A stretch of DNA of 49,660 bases from positions 1 to 49,660 of the forward strand of contig NZ_JAJOMX010000003.1 of assembly GCF_024699925.1 (NCBI RefSeq), given 5' to 3'. This DNA is from Mesorhizobium sp. J428. GTDB taxonomy: Bacteria; Pseudomonadota; Alphaproteobacteria; Rhizobiales; Rhizobiaceae. The position numbers and the translations under genes were made by a program. The stretch's first letter is position 1. Each line of letters begins with the position of its first letter. The notes below the pieces were generated by a model. That model saw nothing but the letters and a program-made list of their open reading frames with translations, searched no databases and was not told the origin of the DNA. Shown here one piece after another: positions 24,072 through 32,912 of this stretch.

Positions 24072-25934
24072 TTATCTGCGCCGTGATCCTTCGACGGCGC
24101 GCTGTGGTCGCACCTGGACGGGCGGGAGCCGCCCGGCCTTGTCTTCACGGTCGATGCGAGCGTTGAGCGCGTCAAGCGCGATTTGCCTCGCCTCGGGATC
24201 TTTCACCTTTTCGGCGACTACGGCCGCGGCGACAGACTTGACGATTTTCGCCCGGTCGCTGTCGGGCGCCTTCGCGACCTCCCAGCTGTTGCGATGCGTA
24301 TTGACCGGTTCGCGACCGATGGCTTTGCCTTGGGCGTCACGTTTCACGGCATCTACCGTCACCGGTTCATTGCCACGGTAGCTGATCGTGATCGCGTCGC
24401 CACGCTGTGCCGCGCTTTCCCTGATCGACCGGGCCAGATCCTTGCCCCAAACAGTTTCGTCGCCCTTGGCCGTGGCCAGCGTGACGAAATAGCTCTGGTT
24501 CTCCTTCGGGTCGTTCCGGTAGGGCGCGGCTCCATGTGCCACCAGAAGGCCCGTGAAGGCCTTCAGAGCGTGTTCCGTAGCGCTTTCTGTTGCCGCGGCC
24601 CGTTCGTGTCCCCTCCCGGTCTCCTGTGCCCTCTCCGGGGCCTTGGCGGGGGATTTCTCCGCATTTGCGTCAAGCCCAGGCTTGGAACGCTCCGGCACGC
24701 GCTCGATCCCGTTGCGCTCCTGTCGCTCGCGTAGCGCCTGCAGATCCTTCAAGTCCTGGTCCTGCGGCTTGTAACCCCGAACTTCCAGCCCGCGCAGGCT
24801 CGCTTCGAGCCAGACCTCGCGCCGGAAGTCCGGATGACCGGAAACCGAAATGGTCTTCCAGCCCTTGGCTTCCGCCATCGTCGCCATCGCCCGCGCCACG
24901 CGATCATCGTTGGAAGCGGTCTTGAGGGTATCGCCAGCATCACGGAACGCGATCTTGCCCGGCTGATCCTTGAACCGGTATTCCGACCCATGGACGCGGA
25001 ATTGCGCATGCAGCTGTTCGCTCAGCTCGATCCGCCGATTCTTTTCATGTTCCGTCATCGTCAGCGGTGCGAAACTCGGTTTGCGGCCCGCCAGCTCGTC
25101 GAGATCGTTCTCGTTGTCGCGGCGCTTGGCGTCCTGAGCGAGATTGCCGACGCGCAGCCGTTCGGTCTCGATCGCATCGCGATCACGCTCGCGCAGACGT
25201 TGGGCCGCCTGCAGCGCTTCGTCGACGTCGACCATATCGCGGGTCCGCACCCGGTCCGGTCTGACCTGGTTTGGCTCTCGCTCTTCGATCAGTTCGCGGA
25301 AGCCGGAACGGACGTGATATTCCGCCACGCGTTCGCCGCGTCGTTTCTCGTCCGGCGAATAGTCGGCTGCGAAATCGCCGATCTTGTTATCGAGGACGCG
25401 AAACTGCGGGCCCTGCTGAAACAGACGATGCGCCTCATGGGCGTCGTCTGTTGTCACGAGGTCGCGGTAGAGCCCGTCAGACTGGCGGATCTGAACGGTC
25501 CACTGTCCGGCGGCCGCGTCTTGTACCGCAGGATGGCGGCTCTGCATTTCCTGGACGAAGGACGCCGCGCGGTCGCCCTGAGACTTCGCCGTCTCGCGAG
25601 CCTCCCGTTCGGCGGGGCTCAAGCCATAGGCATTCGCCAGCGACTCGCCCGACAGGGTTCCGCGAAGGTTGCCGCCCGCCAAGCCGAGATCCGATCGTGT
25701 GAGGATCTTCTCGGCATTCTCCTCGCCGACTATGCCCTCCAGTTCCGCGGGCTTGATGCCCTTGAAACGCGCCACTTGCAGGCCGGCCAGATGGAAAGAC
25801 AATGTGAATGAATCGTCGTCGCCCTTCTCCTGGCGCTCGAAACGCAGGGAAGTCGCCGGCATGTCGTTGATCATCGTGACCCCCCAGGCTGGCACAGGGC
25901 CAGCCTGGGGGGCGTCGTTTGTCGTCGTCGCCAT
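24072..25934 (-). CDS. LPD7-domain protein
   Basis: 620 aa. Residues about 310-395 (HAQFRVHGSEYRFKDQPGKI ... GWKTISVSGHPDFRREVWLEA ... GLEVRGYKP) match the large polyvalent protein-associated domain LPD7, found in TraI-like relaxase tails and in plasmid or phage polyproteins. The rest is charged, with Arg/Glu-rich coiled-coil stretches (ALQAAQRLRERDRDAIETER) and a C-terminal part that repeats a small beta fold (DAITISYRGNEPVTVDAVKR). No relaxase motif is present. ATG 25934 has GAGG 8 bases upstream and is 10 bp after the stop of the truncated gene. A 14-bp perfect hairpin lies in codons 8-18. It may be translocated or act on transferred DNA, which is inference. Confidence 0.75.
   Translation of the reverse strand: MATTTNDAPQAGPVPAWGVTMINDMPATSLRFERQEKGDDDSFTLSFHLAGLQVARFKGIKPAELEGIVGEENAEKILTRSDLGLAGGNLRGTLSGESLANAYGLSPAEREARETAKSQGDRAASFVQEMQSRHPAVQDAAAGQWTVQIRQSDGLYRDLVTTDDAHEAHRLFQQGPQFRVLDNKIGDFAADYSPDEKRRGERVAEYHVRSGFRELIEEREPNQVRPDRVRTRDMVDVDEALQAAQRLRERDRDAIETERLRVGNLAQDAKRRDNENDLDELAGRKPSFAPLTMTEHEKNRRIELSEQLHAQFRVHGSEYRFKDQPGKIAFRDAGDTLKTASNDDRVARAMATMAEAKGWKTISVSGHPDFRREVWLEASLRGLEVRGYKPQDQDLKDLQALRERQERNGIERVPERSKPGLDANAEKSPAKAPERAQETGRGHERAAATESATEHALKAFTGLLVAHGAAPYRNDPKENQSYFVTLATAKGDETVWGKDLARSIRESAAQRGDAITISYRGNEPVTVDAVKRDAQGKAIGREPVNTHRNSWEVAKAPDSDRAKIVKSVAAAVVAEKVKDPEARQIALDALNARIDREDKAGRLPPVQVRPQRAVEGSRRR
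25880..25912 (-). promoter_or_regulatory. Very stable hairpin at the 5' end of the LPD7 coding region
   Basis: CCCCCCAGGCTGGC (25880-25893) and GCCAGCCTGGGGGG (25899-25912) form a 14-bp perfect, GC-rich stem with a 5-base loop, beginning 22 bases inside the gene. In mRNA it would sit about where the ribosome lands and could limit translation. Confidence 0.6.
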
Positions 25935-25944
25935 GGTGTTTACC

Positions 25945-26212
25945 TCACCGCTCGATCGGGGCGGATTCGCGCGACTTGCTCTTGTCCGGCGCTTCCTGCC
26001 TCTGCTCGGCCGGAACAGCAGCCCGCTCCATGGCCGTGTCCATCACATTGCGAAGATGGTCCATGAACGTCGTGCGCTGTTTCGGCGACGAGATATTTTT
26101 CTCGGCGTATTCCTGCGCCGTGGCCATGATCCGCTCTGCGGTGTTCTGCCGGCGTTCGGAGGCCGAGGCCGCACGCTGCTCGGACTCCTTGTCCGGATTG
26201 AACGGGGTACAT
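25945..26212 (-). pseudogene. 3' half of a gene split by transposon A
   Basis: About 88 codons, reading from the transposon edge PFNPDKESEQRAASASERRQ through ISSPKQRTTFMDHLRNVMD to a TGA at 25945, 10 bp before the LPD7 start. Reading in from the transposon, the frame is open but lacks a start codon after a TAG. An internal ATG at 26127 could give 60 aa. The probable 5' half is at 7728-7880: in the pre-inversion arrangement the two abut, and one added base near 26207 restores a single protein of about 140 aa. Confidence 0.65.
26208..26212. repeat. Target duplication TACAT (outer end of A)
   Basis: Pairs with CACAT (reverse complement of 7876-7880). There is one mismatch, at a GTAC tetranucleotide where the two plasmid reads often disagree elsewhere, so the true base may be C. 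Confidence 0.6.
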
Positions 26213-26250
26213 GGGGTCGGCTCCGGCTGAGGGCGGAATCCTACGTTAAG
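26213..26250. repeat. Left terminal inverted repeat of transposon A
   Basis: 38 bp, GGGGTCGGCTCCGG to TACGTTAAG. It differs from the right IR only at the outermost base. Confidence 0.95.
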
Positions 26251-26310
26251 GGTTTTATCAATGTCCTACGTTTAGCGGCGGCTTCAGGGACCAGATTGCT
26301 CACCAATTGC

Positions 26311-26844
26311 TCACCCGAGCCGATTAATTCGCTCAGCCATGGCTTTGAGGGCGCTTTGCACGATGAGTTGGCTTTGGGGAGCAACGTCTGAAGAGCGAAA
26401 CAACTCGACCAGGCGCTGCAAATCCGCGCCCCATTGCCGTTTCAGGCTGTCGAGTTGGTCGACGTGACGGGCGAAGTCACCGCAATCCACGGCAGACTGG
26501 AAGGCACGTTCGAGATCGGCCGCACTGGCCATCAATGCAGCCAAGCTCCGCTTCAGCTTCTCGGGAAGTTCAGGCAGATCGCGGTAGGGGTGCGTTCCCG
26601 CCTCGATCATTTGCTGATTTCTCTCGGACATGGACTCCATCATATCCGCATAGCGATAGAAGCCCGGATAGCGCTGACACAGGTTCGACAGCACCTTGTC
26701 CGAAGCCGTGTCGTAAATCTGCTGAAGACCCTGCATATAGCCAAGCATATGATGGACGACCGCCGCTCCTTGAATGCCCTGCTTTTCCAGTTGTCGCATT
26801 CGCAGATCGATGGCGGCGGCGATCCGATGGTTTTCTTGTGACAT
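26311..26844 (-). CDS. Transposon passenger protein, 177 aa, unknown
   Basis: Identical to 12418-12951; helical protein, last gene of the tnpR operon. Confidence 0.75.
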   Translation of the reverse strand: MSQENHRIAAAIDLRMRQLEKQGIQGAAVVHHMLGYMQGLQQIYDTASDKVLSNLCQRYPGFYRYADMMESMSERNQQMIEAGTHPYRDLPELPEKLKRSLAALMASAADLERAFQSAVDCGDFARHVDQLDSLKRQWGADLQRLVELFRSSDVAPQSQLIVQSALKAMAERINRLG

Positions 26845-26865
26845 GGAATAGCTTTCTGAATAGGG

Positions 26866-27423
26866 CTAGAGATTGGTCAGGTCTTCCGGGAACTGACCGC
26901 CTCTCTGGACGAATTGGCTCCAGGTTTCCTCGCCACGTTTCGAGACGACCCGGTGTGCAGGATCATCGTCATCAGCCTCAAGCAGGCCAAGACGTACGAG
27001 CGGTGCGACCGTCTTGTCACCGAATTGCTTTTCATAGGTGTGCCCGGGCACGACAAGCATCCATCCCGATGTTCCGCGTTCGGTGATGGCAGGGACAAGG
27101 CGTCCGCCTCGGGCGGGCCTGTCGCCGCGCGAAAGCGTGAACAGGCAGATGCTCCAGAACGCGTTTCTTGGACGTGGCGGTATCAACGCCCAATCCATTG
27201 GCCCGTTGTCTGGATATTCGATTATGGGAGCGGGCCTGTTTTCGCCGCCGTTGATGCCTTCCCGGTAGGCCCTCTCAAGCGCATTGGCGATTGCGCCCGC
27301 CGTATCGACGGACAGACCGTATTTTCGATTGTAGCGGTCTTTCGCAACGATTTCCCGGGCAATTTCCCTGAAGCGCGCCTTGCGATACGGATCGGGCCGA
27401 GGCAGTCTTACTGGCTTGGTCAT
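26866..27423 (-). CDS. Transposon passenger protein, 185 aa, unknown
   Basis: Intact version of 11837-12396. The C-terminal part that is lost there reads VRLGLLEADDDDPAHRVVSK and ends FPEDLTNL. ATGA overlap with tnpR. Confidence 0.78.
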   Translation of the reverse strand: MTKPVRLPRPDPYRKARFREIAREIVAKDRYNRKYGLSVDTAGAIANALERAYREGINGGENRPAPIIEYPDNGPMDWALIPPRPRNAFWSICLFTLSRGDRPARGGRLVPAITERGTSGWMLVVPGHTYEKQFGDKTVAPLVRLGLLEADDDDPAHRVVSKRGEETWSQFVQRGGQFPEDLTNL

Positions 27424-28049
27424 AATGCGGTCTCCACCTGTGGAGCCTCAGAAGACTTGCGGCGCTTGACGATCTCCGCGACGGTATTCTTGCTGATGCC
27501 GAGATCGCGAGCGATCCATCGGTAGCTGCGACCTTCGGCGCTCAACGCAATGACCTTCGGTGCGAGCCGATCGGATTTAGGACGTTGTCCAGATTGTCGG
27601 CCGAGTTTCTTACCGCGTGCCTTTGCTGCGGCCAGGCCTGATTTCACGCGCTCGCTCAGAAGATCGCGCTCGAACTGAGCGATGCCGGCGAGCAGGGTCG
27701 CCATCATGCGGCCGTGCGGTGTGTCGAGTTCGAAGGTCATGCCGCTCATGGCGACAACCGAGACCTTCCAGCCGGCCAGTTTGTCGAGTGTGTTCAGCAG
27801 GTCTTGTGTGGAACGGCCCCAACGCGACAGTTCCGTCACGAGGACGGCATCGATTTGCCTGGCCTGGGCCAGATCGATGATCCGGTTGCGGGCAGTCCGG
27901 TTTGCCGATGCTCCGGAGGCGGTTTCCTTGAAGACGCCGAGGACTTCATAGTCGCCGCGCTCCGCGAACGCGGTCAGTTCATCGACCTGCCGCTCACAGG
28001 ACTGGTCGGCGGTCGAAACGCGGCAGTAGATGGCGGCGCGCTGTCCCAA
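27420..28049 (-). CDS. tnpR: Serine resolvase
   Basis: Identical to 11211-11840; TTG start at 28049, catalytic Ser12 in YCRVST. Confidence 0.95.
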   Translation of the reverse strand: MGQRAAIYCRVSTADQSCERQVDELTAFAERGDYEVLGVFKETASGASANRTARNRIIDLAQARQIDAVLVTELSRWGRSTQDLLNTLDKLAGWKVSVVAMSGMTFELDTPHGRMMATLLAGIAQFERDLLSERVKSGLAAAKARGKKLGRQSGQRPKSDRLAPKVIALSAEGRSYRWIARDLGISKNTVAEIVKRRKSSEAPQVETAL

Positions 28050-28143
28050 TAGAACCCCTTTGGATTTTGCCCTTGCAAGCCGTTGATTTTGCTGGTCCGA
28101 TTTTTGTCCAAAACAGACTAATGTTCAAGAGGGACGATTGTTT
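28050..28143. promoter_or_regulatory. tnpR-tnpA divergent promoters / candidate res
   Basis: Same as 11117-11210. Confidence 0.5.
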
Positions 28144-31059
28144 ATGCCTCGACGCCAAATTCTGACCGAGCGACAGCGCTCCGCACTCTTTGATCTGCCG
28201 ACGGACGAAGCGTCACTGTTGCGGCACTACATTTTGTCCGATGACGATCTCACCCATATTCGGGAGCGACGCCGAGCGCGCAATCGTTTCGGCTTTGCCC
28301 TGCAACTGTGTGCCCTGCGCTATCCCGGTCGGCTGCTGTCCCCTGGAGAGCTTATCCCGCAAGAGCTGTCCCGGTTTCTGGCAGCGCAGCTTGGGCTGAG
28401 CGTCGGGGACCTGGCCGAATACGCGGCGCGGGAGGAAACACGCCATGAGCATCTGGCCGCGTTGCGTACGATCTACAGCTACAGGAGCTTTGCCGGTCGT
28501 GGCGCCCAGGAACTGCGGGACTGGCTTGCCACTCAAGCCGAAGACGCGCGTTCAAACGAGGACCTCGTGCGCCGGTTTGTCGAACGATGCCGCCAAACCC
28601 AGATCATTCTTCCGGCAATCACGACGATCGAGCGGTTGTGCGCCGATGCTCTGGTGGAAGCCGAGCGCCGGATCGAGATGAGGATTGCCGAGCGTCTTGA
28701 TCAACCCATGCGTGACCAGCTCAACGCGCTGCTGACGGAAATGGTCGAGGGCAACATCAGCCGCTTCATCTGGTTGCGCAAAATCGAGACCGGCGACAAT
28801 TCGGCCATGGCCAATCGTTTGCTCGACAGGCTCGAATTCCTGCAAAACCTCGCTCTCGACCCACAGGTGCTGGCCGGTGTTCCGCCACACCGGGTTGCTC
28901 GGCTCCGCCGACAGGGTGAGCGGTATTTCACCGATGGTTTGCGCGATATTGGCACAGACAGGCGTCTGGCTACACTCGCTGTCTGCGCGGTGGAATGGGC
29001 CGCCGCGACCGCCGATGCCATTGTCGAAACCCATGATCGAATCGTCGGCAAAACCTGGCAGGAAGCCAAACGGCTCTGCGACGGACGAGCCGCAGATGCC
29101 AGGACCGCCGTAACCGATACCTTGCGGGCCTTTTCCGGTCTCGGCATGGTGATGCTCGAAGCGCGAGACGACGGCACCTCCCTGGAAGCGGCGATCGCCA
29201 CATCACCAGGCTGGACGGAACTGGAGAAACTGGTCGCCACTGCCTCGCAACTCACCGATACACTTGCCGCCGATCCGCTGGCCCATGTCACGCAAGGTTT
29301 TCATCGCTTCCGGCGTTATGCGCCGCGTATGCTGCGCAGGCTGGATATCAAGGCGGCCGCCGTGGCCACGCCGCTCATGGAGGCGATTGCCCTGGTCAGG
29401 GGAAAATGCGATCCACCGTCACTGCCTACAGCTTTTTTGCGATCGACCTCCAAATGGAACCGGCATCTCAAAACGCAAGACGAAGGCGACAATCGTTTGT
29501 GGGAGGTGGCGGTCCTGTTTCACTTGCGCGACGCATTCCGCTCCGGCGATGTCTGGCTTGCGCACTCACGCCGCTATGCCGATCTCAAACAGGCACTGGT
29601 GCCGATGGCGGCCGCCCAGGCCACGGCAAGATTGGCGGTTCCATTCGAAGCCGAGGCGTGGCTTGCCGATCGCAAGGCCAGAATGTCGGACGGGCTGAAA
29701 CGCCTGGCGAAAGCTGCCCGAACCGGGACCCTTCCGCTCGGCAGCATCGAGGACGGTGTCCTGCACATGGAACGCCTGACAGCAGTGGCGCCCAAGGATG
29801 CCGACGAGCTGATCCTCGATCTTTACCGGCGTATGCCGGAGGTGCGCATAACCGACATTCTACTGGATGTTGAAGCGGCGACGGGGTTTGCCGATGCCTT
29901 CACCCATCTTCGCACCGGCGCACCCTGTCAGGACAAAATCGGTTTGCTGAATGTGATGCTTGCCGAAGGCCTCAACTTCGGACTGAGAAAGATGGCCGAG
30001 GCTTCAAATACCCATGACTACTGGCAATTGTCGCGCCTGTCGCGCTGGCATGTCGACAGCGACGCCATCGACCAGGCTCTCGCCATGGTCGTCGCGGCCC
30101 AGGGGCGTTTGCCCATGGCCCAATTCTGGGGAATGGGCACTTCGGCTTCCAGCGACGGTCAGTTCTTCCCGACCGCCCGACAGGGCGAGGCGATGAATCT
30201 CGTCAACGCCAAATACGGCAACGATCCCGGCCTGAAAGCCTATACGCACCTGTCAGATCAGTTTGCCCCTTTCGCAACCCAGCTCATTCCGGCAACCGTC
30301 AGCGAGGCACCTTACATTCTCGACGGACTGCTCATGAACGAGGCCGGCCAACGCGCACGGGAGCAATATGCCGATACCGGCGGCTTCACCGATCATGTCT
30401 TCGCCACCGCCTCGATCCTCGGCTACCGCTTCATCCCCCATATCCGGGATTTGCCATCGAAGCGCCTTTATGTGTTCAACCCCGCCGGGACACCGAGCGA
30501 GTTGCGCGGCCTGGTCGGCGGCAGGGTCAGGGAAGACTTGATCGTCTCGAACTGGCCCGACATCCTGCGCAGCGCCGCGACCATGGTCGCCGGCATCATG
30601 CCGCCGAGTCAGTTGCTGCGAAAATTCGCATCCTATCCGCGCCAGCACGATCTCGCGCTCGCCCTTCGTGAGGTTGGCCGCATTGAGCGTACGCTCTTCA
30701 TCATAGAATGGATCCTCGATGCCGACATGCAGCGGCGGGCTCGTATCGGCCTCAACAAGGGCGAGGCGCATCACGCGCTCAAGAATGCCTTGCGCATCGG
30801 CCGGCAAGGCGAAATCCGCGACCGAACGACTGAGGGCCAGCACTATCGCCTCGCCGCCCTCAACCTGCTTGCCGCCATCATCATCTACTGGAACACGGTG
30901 CATCTTGGTCAGGCCGTCGCGCAACGTAGCAATGCCGGCCTCCCCGTACCGCTAGAATTGCTCTCCCATATCTCGCCGCTTGGATGGGCGCACATCCTGC
31001 TGACCGGCGAATACAGATGGCCAAAAAATGGCAGCAGGCAATCTATTTTGGGGAGGTGA
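28144..31059 (+). CDS. tnpA: Tn3-family transposase, intact
   Basis: Same protein as 8201-11116, uninterrupted, with DDE residues in SASSDGQFF (codon at 30154), HIRDLP (30448) and NKGEAHH (30763). Confidence 0.95.
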   Translation: MPRRQILTERQRSALFDLPTDEASLLRHYILSDDDLTHIRERRRARNRFGFALQLCALRYPGRLLSPGELIPQELSRFLAAQLGLSVGDLAEYAAREETRHEHLAALRTIYSYRSFAGRGAQELRDWLATQAEDARSNEDLVRRFVERCRQTQIILPAITTIERLCADALVEAERRIEMRIAERLDQPMRDQLNALLTEMVEGNISRFIWLRKIETGDNSAMANRLLDRLEFLQNLALDPQVLAGVPPHRVARLRRQGERYFTDGLRDIGTDRRLATLAVCAVEWAAATADAIVETHDRIVGKTWQEAKRLCDGRAADARTAVTDTLRAFSGLGMVMLEARDDGTSLEAAIATSPGWTELEKLVATASQLTDTLAADPLAHVTQGFHRFRRYAPRMLRRLDIKAAAVATPLMEAIALVRGKCDPPSLPTAFLRSTSKWNRHLKTQDEGDNRLWEVAVLFHLRDAFRSGDVWLAHSRRYADLKQALVPMAAAQATARLAVPFEAEAWLADRKARMSDGLKRLAKAARTGTLPLGSIEDGVLHMERLTAVAPKDADELILDLYRRMPEVRITDILLDVEAATGFADAFTHLRTGAPCQDKIGLLNVMLAEGLNFGLRKMAEASNTHDYWQLSRLSRWHVDSDAIDQALAMVVAAQGRLPMAQFWGMGTSASSDGQFFPTARQGEAMNLVNAKYGNDPGLKAYTHLSDQFAPFATQLIPATVSEAPYILDGLLMNEAGQRAREQYADTGGFTDHVFATASILGYRFIPHIRDLPSKRLYVFNPAGTPSELRGLVGGRVREDLIVSNWPDILRSAATMVAGIMPPSQLLRKFASYPRQHDLALALREVGRIERTLFIIEWILDADMQRRARIGLNKGEAHHALKNALRIGRQGEIRDRTTEGQHYRLAALNLLAAIIIYWNTVHLGQAVAQRSNAGLPVPLELLSHISPLGWAHILLTGEYRWPKNGSRQSILGR

Positions 31060-31276
31060 ACAAGATCTGGAAAAGCTCCTCCGCTCGCTTCAACCCTTCA
31101 TCCGTCAGAACGACAGATTTCGCCTTATTGACCGGATCGGCAATCAGCCCCTTGCGGTGCAACCGATCCAACGCATCCCAGTCATGCCCCCTCCAGGCTC
31201 GCCGCTCGTCATGCACCGTCAGCCACAGCAGCCCCAAAACCGCATCATCAATTCTATCGATATCAACGTCATCCAT
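31043..31276 (-). CDS. DUF6429-like small protein
   Basis: Identical to 7984-8217. Confidence 0.7.
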   Translation of the reverse strand: MDDVDIDRIDDAVLGLLWLTVHDERRAWRGHDWDALDRLHRKGLIADPVNKAKSVVLTDEGLKRAEELFQILFTSPK

Positions 31277-31341
31277 GCCGCCAAAACTACCACAAAGCGC
31301 TCAAAATCACTCGCTTGCTATCCAATTCAGACCAGAAATCC

Positions 31342-31379
31342 CTTAACGTAGGATTCCGCCCTCAGCCGGAGCCGACCCG
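31342..31379. repeat. Right terminal inverted repeat of transposon A
   Basis: 38 bp as at 4502-4539, followed by the AATAA duplication at 31380-31384. Confidence 0.95.
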
Positions 31380-31448
31380 AATAAGCGACTGGAAATGTAG
31401 CGCTGATTCTGTCTTGCGGATGCGCGCCGTCCGCGCTGTCAAGCGCCA

Positions 31449-31490
31449 TGGTGACAGTTGTAGCGCATCGAGGCGCTGCGCCGGTCACCA
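31449..31490. repeat. TGGTGAC...GTCACCA element (a), second read
   Basis: As 4609-4650. Confidence 0.6.
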
Positions 31491-31528
31491 AGAAACAAAA
31501 CGGCCGCCCGGAGGCGGCCGCGGTGCTG

Positions 31529-31572
31529 TTGGTGACGGATCTCGCCGGCGATCGCGCCGCGACCGTCACCAA
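31529..31572. repeat. TTGGTGAC...GTCACCAA element (b), second read
   Basis: As 4688-4731. Confidence 0.7.
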
Positions 31573-31575
31573 CGG

Positions 31576-32849
31576 TTAGTCGAGGAATGGCAAAATGGCT
31601 TGCTGTTTCGTGATTCTCGGCGGGACGTGGGTCGGGCTGGGATACAGCACCAAGCCGTGTTCCGATGTGGAAATTCGGGCTTCGGTATAGATGGTGACGA
31701 CGTGTTTCAACTCGCGCAGGAATGCGCGCTTGAAGTCCCGCAGGCCCTGATCATTCTGAGCGTAGGAAGCGCCGAACTGCGCGCTGAGCGAGAACCACGG
31801 GATCACAGTGCGCTTGGACAGATATGACATGCGGTGCGTCATCCAGACATAGATGTCGAGCGCCAGCGGCGAATGGCGCAGTGCTTTCATCGCGACCAGA
31901 TTGACCGGAACCGGGTGATCGACGCACTCTTTAAAAAATGGGCGCGACAGGTGCAATTTCGATTGCCAAGCGCCCGCATCTTCGCGGTCCTGCGGTTGCC
32001 ACCATTCGACGCGATCGGCAAGCAGCACGTTCTGCAGTGCCCAGGAGTCGCGGCCCTCGTAACGGCAGGAAATGATCGAGCTGAATAGCGTCGTCATTGC
32101 GTGCTTGAGCCGCGTAATGTCGCCACGGGCGCCGCCCGTGTTCTTGAGGCCCAGCTCCCGCAGGTACGCGGCGAGCGTCGGGCCGAGGGATAGGACGGGC
32201 TCGCCCGTGCGAACCGCCTCCGAACATACCCAGGTCAGCAACAGGCGGGGCAGGGTGCCATAGGGGAGGCCATCGGGATGCGCTGTCAGCATGGTTAGGG
32301 TGAAATCGCCGTTTTTGCGCATGAACCGGTGATCCTGCACGCGTTTGTGCGGCAGGGTGGCAATGGCGAGGGCCCGGGTCATAAAACCGAGGGAGCCGGC
32401 GGCCTTGGCGTCGGTCTTCTCGATGGCGAGATACGCCTCGATCAGGTCGCGGACACGCGCTGGCAGGTCTTCGTAGCGGTTGTAGTCGTAGACAGCTACA
32501 ACCGGTTTCTCGGCGACACGCTTGCGCGGTTTCGGTTTGTCGGCCGCGTCGGCACGGGCGTCGATAGCGATCTGCGCGTCGATCTTGGTCTGCGTGCGCT
32601 TTGAAGTGGGCTTGGGTTTCGGCACATGGCCGAAGAAGTCGCCGATGGCGACCGGCTCTCGCTCTCGTGCTTCGGGCGATTGCCTCGTCCGCATGTTGTA
32701 ATTCGTTTTGTCAGCGATCATCCGGGCGTCCTCCGGCAGAAACCCTTCCGCGATCATTTCGCGGTAATACCGATTGCGTTCCTCGGCGTGCGGGTCAACG
32801 TAACTGGATCGGTCTAGATACCTGTGCTAGAGTGGTTTTTCGTCATCAT
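31576..32849 (-). CDS. repA: Replication initiator RepA (second read, frameshift near the start)
   Basis: The main body, 393 codons from MIAEGFLPED (32757), is open. The ATG at 32849 is cut off by one missing base near 32815, where this read has GGTATCTAGAC and the first read GGTGATTTAGAC. GGTGATCTAGAC would satisfy both. Confidence 0.8.
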
Positions 32850-32877
32850 TGCAGTCCTCAATCACTCGATGGTGGCC

Positions 32878-32909
32878 AAAGCCGGCAGGTTGTGCGACCT
32901 GTCGGCTTT
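32878..32909. terminator. Hairpin terminator between fic and repA
   Basis: As 6037-6068. Confidence 0.7.
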
Positions 32910-32912
32910 TTC

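Larger units (their letters stand above)
26213..31379 (+). mobile_element. Tn3-family transposon copy A, complete
   Basis: 5167 bp with 38-bp ends at 26213-26250 (tip GGGG) and 31342-31379 (tip CGGG inward). The gene content and sequence are those of copy B. Just inside the left end TCCTACGTTTAG (26264-26275) echoes the IR's TCCTACGTTAAG (26239-26250), and ATTGCTCACC is directly repeated at 26295 and 26306. All genes are intact. Confidence 0.96.

Noticed and set aside
26264..26280. KorB operator (TTTAGCSGCTAAA) at the transposon end
   Set aside because: Only the TTTAGCGGC half is present and it lies inside the transposon.
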